Assembly: GCA_002411105.1 (NCBI GenBank)
Contig: DHQX01000023.1
Location: forward strand, 53,205-115,460
DNA length: 62,256 nt
Source of the DNA: Christensenella sp. UBA5327
Lineage (GTDB): Bacteria > Bacillota > Clostridia > Christensenellales > Aristaeellaceae
Reading direction: 5' to 3'
Shown here: one piece after another, positions 58,730-62,256 of the stretch
How positions within the stretch are numbered: position 1 is the stretch's first letter
How the letters are laid out: each line of letters starts with the position of its first letter
Notes under the pieces: model-generated
The model's input: the letters and a program-made list of their open reading frames with translations, nothing else
Told to the model about the DNA's origin: nothing
Databases searched by the model: none
Position numbers and translations under genes: made by a program

Positions 58730-58849
58730 TTTCTCCTCCTTTAATGATGTGATATAACGAACTAAATTCCGAATTGGTAGAAACGATGCCTCCTTCCCCA
58801 AATGTTTTGGAATTTCATCAATGATGATTCTTCACGTCTGCAGAAAATA

Positions 58850-60415
58850 TCATGGGGCAGCAATTCCCATGAGACCTTGACGAAAAATTCTCGGATCCAT
58901 CTCGCGCAAGTCATCCGAAACAATCGGCAAGAAATCCATCTGGGACAATATATCCCTCTCAATATCCATTCCTGGTGCAATCTCTGTAAGCATCAGGCCC
59001 TCAGCAGTCAGCTTGAAAACCGCGCGCTCGGTGATGTAAAGAACGTTCTGAGCAGAGTCCAGCGCAGTTTTTGCAGAGAAGGTGATCTGCTCAACCTGCT
59101 TGACAAATTTTTTGGAGGTCCCTTCGTTGATGATGCGCAGTTGTCCGTTTTCCACACGCGTTTTGAGCTTGTCCGCTGTAAAGGTTCCCATAAAACATAC
59201 ATTGCGCGTGCTCTGGGAAATATTGATAAATCCGCCCGGGCCAATGACACGCCCATTGAATTGAGAGACGTTCACATTTCCGTTCTTATCAATTTCCGCC
59301 GCGCCGAGGAAAGCGATGTCCAAACCGCCGCCGTCATAAAAATCGAAATTATTTGCCATTGTGTACATGGCCTGTGGATTGACTGATGCCCCAAAGCCGA
59401 CACCAGAAACAGGGATCCCGCCAAGTGGTCCGCTTTCCACAGACAATGTGATATCATCTGCGATTCCCTCAACTTGGGCAACTGCAGCAATGCCGGCGGG
59501 AATGCCAATGCCAAGGTTGACGATGCTGCCGGCTTTAAGCTCAAGCGCTCCGCGGCGAGCACATATCAAACGGTGATCAATGCTATGCGGTGCCTGTGAT
59601 GTGAGCGCAACCTTTGCATCCCCAACCAGTTCGGGTCTGAAATCAGGGCAATCATATCCAGGCGCACAATGATCGTCAGGCGCAACGACCACATAATCCA
59701 CCATAGATCCATGAATCGCAACGTCCTTGGGGTGAATAGCCCCTCTGTCGACGATTTTTGATACTTGAGCAATGACAATACCGCCACAGTTGTGGACAAC
59801 GGAGGCCATTTCGAATTGATCCGCAATGATAGGCTCTTTTTCAACCGAGAGATTTCCATCTCTATCTGCAATGGAAGCGCGCAACAGGCAGAAGTCCAAA
59901 TCAAACGATTTATAAAAAAGGTAGTTTTGCTCATTGAGGGTGATCAGATCGACCATTTGGTTTTTGCCCGTTTTCATGTCGCCTCTGCATGAACCGCCCT
60001 CAACCCTCGGATCGCAAAAAGTGCCAAGCCCAATTTTACTAAACACACCGGGTTTTTTTCCGGCAGATGCACGCAGAAGCTGCACAAAAACACCAAGAGG
60101 CAATAAAGTTGCCGACAGCGTTTGTCCGTCTATCATCTCTGCAAAAGCTGGAGCCATCCCGATATGTGCAGCTGTTACATGGGAGATAAGCCCTCTTTTT
60201 GCAAGCAAATTCATGCCAACAGGCTTCCGGCTAAGATCTCCGGGGAGGATACCCCCATGTATTCTCAGATTTCTGGGATGCCCTTGGGTCTCATATTGCT
60301 GACGAATAGCCGAGTAGAGTTCATCCGTGCCAAGCCAGCCGCCAAAAGCGGATAGCCCTACATTGGCTCCGTCATGTATCAGATCGGCAGCTTCACGAGC
60401 GCTAACGATTTTCAT
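58850..60415 (-). CDS. Family I CoA-transferase (propionate/acetoacetate CoA-transferase-like, YdiF type)
   Basis: 521 residues containing both halves of a fused CoA-transferase: N-terminal VGLSAFGGWLGTDEL and C-terminal NLGIGIPAGIAA with SVESGPLGGIP, whose Glu is the expected covalent CoA-ester residue. It moves CoA from acetyl- or another acyl-CoA to a carboxylic acid. AAAGGACGTTTGTTTT precedes the ATG at 60415. It is the first gene of the island operon and lies 120 nt before the carrier. Its promoter region holds two IclR-like palindromes. Confidence 0.92.
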   Translation of the reverse strand: MKIVSAREAADLIHDGANVGLSAFGGWLGTDELYSAIRQQYETQGHPRNLRIHGGILPGDLSRKPVGMNLLAKRGLISHVTAAHIGMAPAFAEMIDGQTLSATLLPLGVFVQLLRASAGKKPGVFSKIGLGTFCDPRVEGGSCRGDMKTGKNQMVDLITLNEQNYLFYKSFDLDFCLLRASIADRDGNLSVEKEPIIADQFEMASVVHNCGGIVIAQVSKIVDRGAIHPKDVAIHGSMVDYVVVAPDDHCAPGYDCPDFRPELVGDAKVALTSQAPHSIDHRLICARRGALELKAGSIVNLGIGIPAGIAAVAQVEGIADDITLSVESGPLGGIPVSGVGFGASVNPQAMYTMANNFDFYDGGGLDIAFLGAAEIDKNGNVNVSQFNGRVIGPGGFINISQSTRNVCFMGTFTADKLKTRVENGQLRIINEGTSKKFVKQVEQITFSAKTALDSAQNVLYITERAVFKLTAEGLMLTEIAPGMDIERDILSQMDFLPIVSDDLREMDPRIFRQGLMGIAAP

Positions 60416-60833
60416 AAAACAAACGTCCTTTCTGTGATAGTAAGAATATGAGATGAAATGCATTCAAGTTTTGCTATCCATCACAAGGGATGGATACTCT
60501 AAAACCCGGACAAACACTGCCAATAGAGGGAGAGATCAATCGGAATCGTTCCTATAAAAGGAACGGCGTTCCACATTCAACTCGTACTATAAAGCCCGGC
60601 AATTCGAAAGTCAAGAAGAATTTTTCAGGGGATACATCAAAAAAACTTCTGCGATAGTGACTTCATTTATATAGGTAATTATTGATTTGCAAACAAAGGC
60701 AGCATCAAACCATCCCGACTCATGCAGGGTGCATTAACCATTGCCTGAGTCTTCGGGCACCTGAAAAGTGCGGTGCTGGATTTCTTTTTCAGATTGTTGT
60801 CAATAGGGAAATCACAGGGAAGGGGTGCGTAAA
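60416..60833. other. Intergenic region between the CoA-transferase operon and iclR
   Basis: 418 nt without a gene. Contents: a promoter with twin palindromes (60542-60580); a leader hairpin with 8-bp arms TATCCATC/GATGGATA (60475-60482 with 60489-60496, 6-nt loop); and small dyads near 60759-60778 that might end iclR transcription. No coding sequence, RNA gene or riboswitch was recognised. Confidence 0.5.
60542..60580 (-). promoter_or_regulatory. Promoter of the CoA-transferase operon with two candidate IclR operators
   Basis: On the minus strand TTGAAT (60580-60575), 17-bp spacer and TTATAG (60557-60552) form a promoter. GGAACGGCGTTCC (60560-60572) fills the spacer, and GGAATCGTTCC (60542-60552) overlaps and follows the -10; centres are 19 bp apart. 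Palindromes of this GGAA-N-TTCC type are common for IclR-family regulators, and the location predicts repression. Confidence 0.6.
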
Positions 60834-61586
60834 TCAGAACGAGAGTTGCTTTATTTCGGCGATAAGATCTTTTGCCATTTCTTTTTCTCTTTTTTTGAGC
60901 GTCTCCTTGCTGCCGCTTAGTGAAAGTGCTGCGATCGGTTTTCCGCTCATGTCAAGGAGAGGGACTGCCAGACAGTAAAGCCCCTCCGTATATTCTTCAT
61001 CATCCAAGGCATATCCCTGCTGGCGCACAATAGCAAGTTCTTCTATAAAAGACTTCGGATCCGTTATGGTTTTCTCGGTCAGTGGATTCAAGGAAGCTTT
61101 TTTCAGGTATTGTTCGATTTGCTCCGGATCCTGATAAGCCAACAAGCATTTCCCGCTTGCTGATGCATGGGATGACAGGGTCGCTCCTATTCGTGAAACC
61201 ATATAAAAGAAAGAACCTGCTGAGGTTTTGCTGATGATCAGGACTTCGGTGCCATACTGCACTCCCAAATGAGCCGTTGCCTGATATTTTTGGGCAAGAT
61301 TCTGCATAATGGGCGCCAGCACGTTTGTCAGCTCATTGCGCTCCTGAAAGAGCAAGCCGAAAAACATCAAACGGATGCCAAGCCTGTACTTTTCCGTGGC
61401 CTCGTTCTTCATCAAAAATTTGTGACCTTCAAAGGCGGCTACAAGCCGGGAGACGGATGCTTTGCCCAAATCAAGCTCTCTTGCCAGCTCTGAAATTCCC
61501 CATTCTTCCTTGGCAATAAAGCAGTCCAGAAGTTTCAAGGCCTTCTCAGTAGAACGGGAATGGTCTTTTTTAGTGATATTGTTCAT
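60834..61586 (-). CDS. IclR-family transcriptional regulator
   Basis: 250 residues. A winged helix (STEKALKLLDCFIAKEEWGI, SELARELDLGKASVSRLVAAF) is followed by an effector-binding GAF-like domain with SRIGATLSSHASASGKCLLAY and the C-terminal GYALDDEEYTEGLYCLAVPL. It should sense a small organic acid or derivative and control the downstream operon on the same strand. AAAGGGAGTATT precedes the ATG. The inverted repeat at 61621-61648 may mediate autoregulation. Confidence 0.92.
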   Translation of the reverse strand: MNNITKKDHSRSTEKALKLLDCFIAKEEWGISELARELDLGKASVSRLVAAFEGHKFLMKNEATEKYRLGIRLMFFGLLFQERNELTNVLAPIMQNLAQKYQATAHLGVQYGTEVLIISKTSAGSFFYMVSRIGATLSSHASASGKCLLAYQDPEQIEQYLKKASLNPLTEKTITDPKSFIEELAIVRQQGYALDDEEYTEGLYCLAVPLLDMSGKPIAALSLSGSKETLKKREKEMAKDLIAEIKQLSF

Positions 61587-61620
61587 TAATACTCCCTTTG
61601 GTTAACATCATTCAAAGGAC

Positions 61621-61686
61621 GGTATCTGAGCGATACGGAGCAGATACCACCATAAGGAGTATACTTCATTGATCGAATGGGAACAA
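61621..61686 (-). promoter_or_regulatory. iclR promoter and downstream inverted repeat
   Basis: TTGTTC (61686-61681), 17-bp spacer and TATACT (61663-61658) read toward iclR. GGTATCTG (61621-61628) and CAGATACC (61641-61648) form a perfect 8-bp inverted repeat just downstream of the start point, in a position suited to autorepression. It does not resemble the GGAA palindromes at the target promoter. Confidence 0.55.
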
Positions 61687-61841
61687 GAAAGATCTGTTTG
61701 GTGTTTGAAATGAGCAATGAGGTTATCTGATTTTGTTTGGGTATATGGATTGTATATGGGCAGGCAATCAGGAGAATGCCTATTGAAAGCTCAAGTCCAA
61801 TCCGATAAACTAACAAAAAAAGCAAGGCAACAGGAGCGGCG

Positions 61842-62256
61842 ATGAAAGTTGACATGCAGGGGCTGACCAAGCACTTTGGCACGACCGTGGCGGTGGATGA
61901 CTTCACGGTGACGCTGGAGGACGGGGAGCTGACCTCCATCCTGGGGCCTTCGGGCTGCGGGAAGAGCACGGTGCTCAACCTTCTGGCGGGGATTTTGCCG
62001 GTGACGGCGGGGAGGATCTATTTTGACGGCGAGGATGTGACAGGGCTGCCGCCGGAGCATCGGGGCATCGGCCTGGTGTTCCAGAACTATGCCCTCTACC
62101 CGCACATGACGGTGATGGGCAATATCTCCTTTCCCCTGGAAATCCAGAAGGTGCCAAGGAACGAACGGGAGGAGCGGGCCCGCGCCATGGCCGCCCTGGT
62201 ACATGTGGATCGGCTTTTGCACCGGAAGCCCAAGGAACTTTCCGGCGGCCAGCAGC
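61842..62256 (+). CDS. ABC importer ATPase (MalK/UgpC-like), cut by the window edge
   Basis: The first 138 codons of an ATPase, with no stop before the window ends. After MKVDMQGLTKHFGTTVAVDD come Walker A GPSGCGKST, Q-loop FQNYALYPHMTV and the beginning of the signature LSGGQQ. This is the form used by sugar, glycerol-phosphate or spermidine/iron importers. AGGAGCGGCG precedes the ATG at 61842. The gene returns to high GC, outside the island. Confidence 0.9.
   Translation, partial: MKVDMQGLTKHFGTTVAVDDFTVTLEDGELTSILGPSGCGKSTVLNLLAGILPVTAGRIYFDGEDVTGLPPEHRGIGLVFQNYALYPHMTVMGNISFPLEIQKVPRNEREERARAMAALVHVDRLLHRKPKELSGGQQ

Larger units (their letters stand above)
53051..61841. other. Low-GC catabolic island
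   Basis: Two sampled lines in this stretch count 25/60 and 27/60 G+C, against about 41/60 in a sampled line of the neighbouring operons. It contains nine genes on one strand: regulator, CoA-transferase, carrier, four oxidoreductase subunits and two unknown proteins. The boundaries are the hairpin at 53014 and the high-GC ABC gene at 61842. No integrase, transposase or flanking repeats are visible, so transfer is inferred from composition only. Confidence 0.6.

Noticed and set aside
60416..60833. Riboswitch or small RNA in the 418-nt gap before the CoA-transferase gene
   Set aside because: Only simple dyads were found; no conserved aptamer core is visible.

Overview
This window comes from a GC-rich, strictly anaerobic-looking member of the Bacillota, most likely a Clostridia relative. 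That is inferred from gene content (CggR, DUF5320, DUF503, VanRS-like and YtrA-like regulators, a four-subunit 2-oxoacid:ferredoxin oxidoreductase, a sodium-pumping decarboxylase), from strong AGGAGG ribosome binding sites and from frequent ATGA gene overlaps. I cannot name the species. No rRNA, tRNA, insertion sequence or CRISPR array was seen.

Layout. 0-5 kb: a DUF5320 protein under two palindromic operators, then an lspA / pseudouridine synthase / M1-like peptidase / D-amino-acid PLP enzyme operon, and an exported MsrA-rhodanese fusion. 5-8 kb: a K+-dependent membrane pyrophosphatase with an unknown partner gene. 8-11.6 kb: a heterodimeric ABC exporter. 11.6-13.1 kb: a HipBST-type toxin-antitoxin locus whose HipS and HipT genes are decaying. 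13-17.8 kb: ilvE, sfsA, a methyltransferase, an Imm-5-like protein, small proteins and a 2-hydroxyacid dehydrogenase. 17.8-22.2 kb: a Tat-exported TtrA-like molybdoenzyme with Fe-S subunit and chaperone but no membrane anchor. 22.4-29.7 kb: a two-component system divergent from a MacB-like ATPase, a repeat-rich surface protein and a permease. 29.8-35.2 kb: pfkA, then a split oxaloacetate-decarboxylase-type sodium pump and a regulator. 35-42 kb: a double gamma-glutamylcyclotransferase-like fusion protein, a CAAX protease, a phosphodiester glycosidase, a SoxB-like metallophosphatase, small redox proteins and a secreted RCC1 protein. 42-45.5 kb: prmA-rsmE-mtaB-HIT. 45.5-48 kb: a YtrA-like regulator with an ABC-2 transporter. 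48-53 kb: cggR-pgk-tpiA-gpmI, lacking gap and eno. 53-61.6 kb: an IclR-controlled catabolic island. The right edge cuts an ABC importer ATPase.

The island at 53.05-61.6 kb is the most distinctive part. Two sampled sequence lines inside it count 25/60 and 27/60 G+C, while neighbouring glycolytic DNA exceeds 60 percent. One strand carries a family I CoA-transferase, a MatC-like carboxylate carrier, the gamma, delta, alpha and beta subunits of a 2-oxoacid:ferredoxin oxidoreductase, and two proteins I do not recognise. One of these combines a diferredoxin with a novel domain; the other is a 209-residue protein with a Cys-rich tail. Paired palindromes at the CoA-transferase promoter suggest IclR repression. 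The plausible scheme is uptake of an organic acid, CoA activation, and ferredoxin-reducing oxidation of a 2-oxoacid. The substrate is unknown.

Sodium bioenergetics is a recurring theme: the OadB-type pump and possibly the pyrophosphatase can build a sodium gradient. Several loci carry visible damage or odd coding: an amber codon, frameshift and internal loss in hipST, a possible AUC start, a 236-nt overlap between the MacB-like ATPase and the surface protein, and apparently leaderless hipB and sfsA genes.
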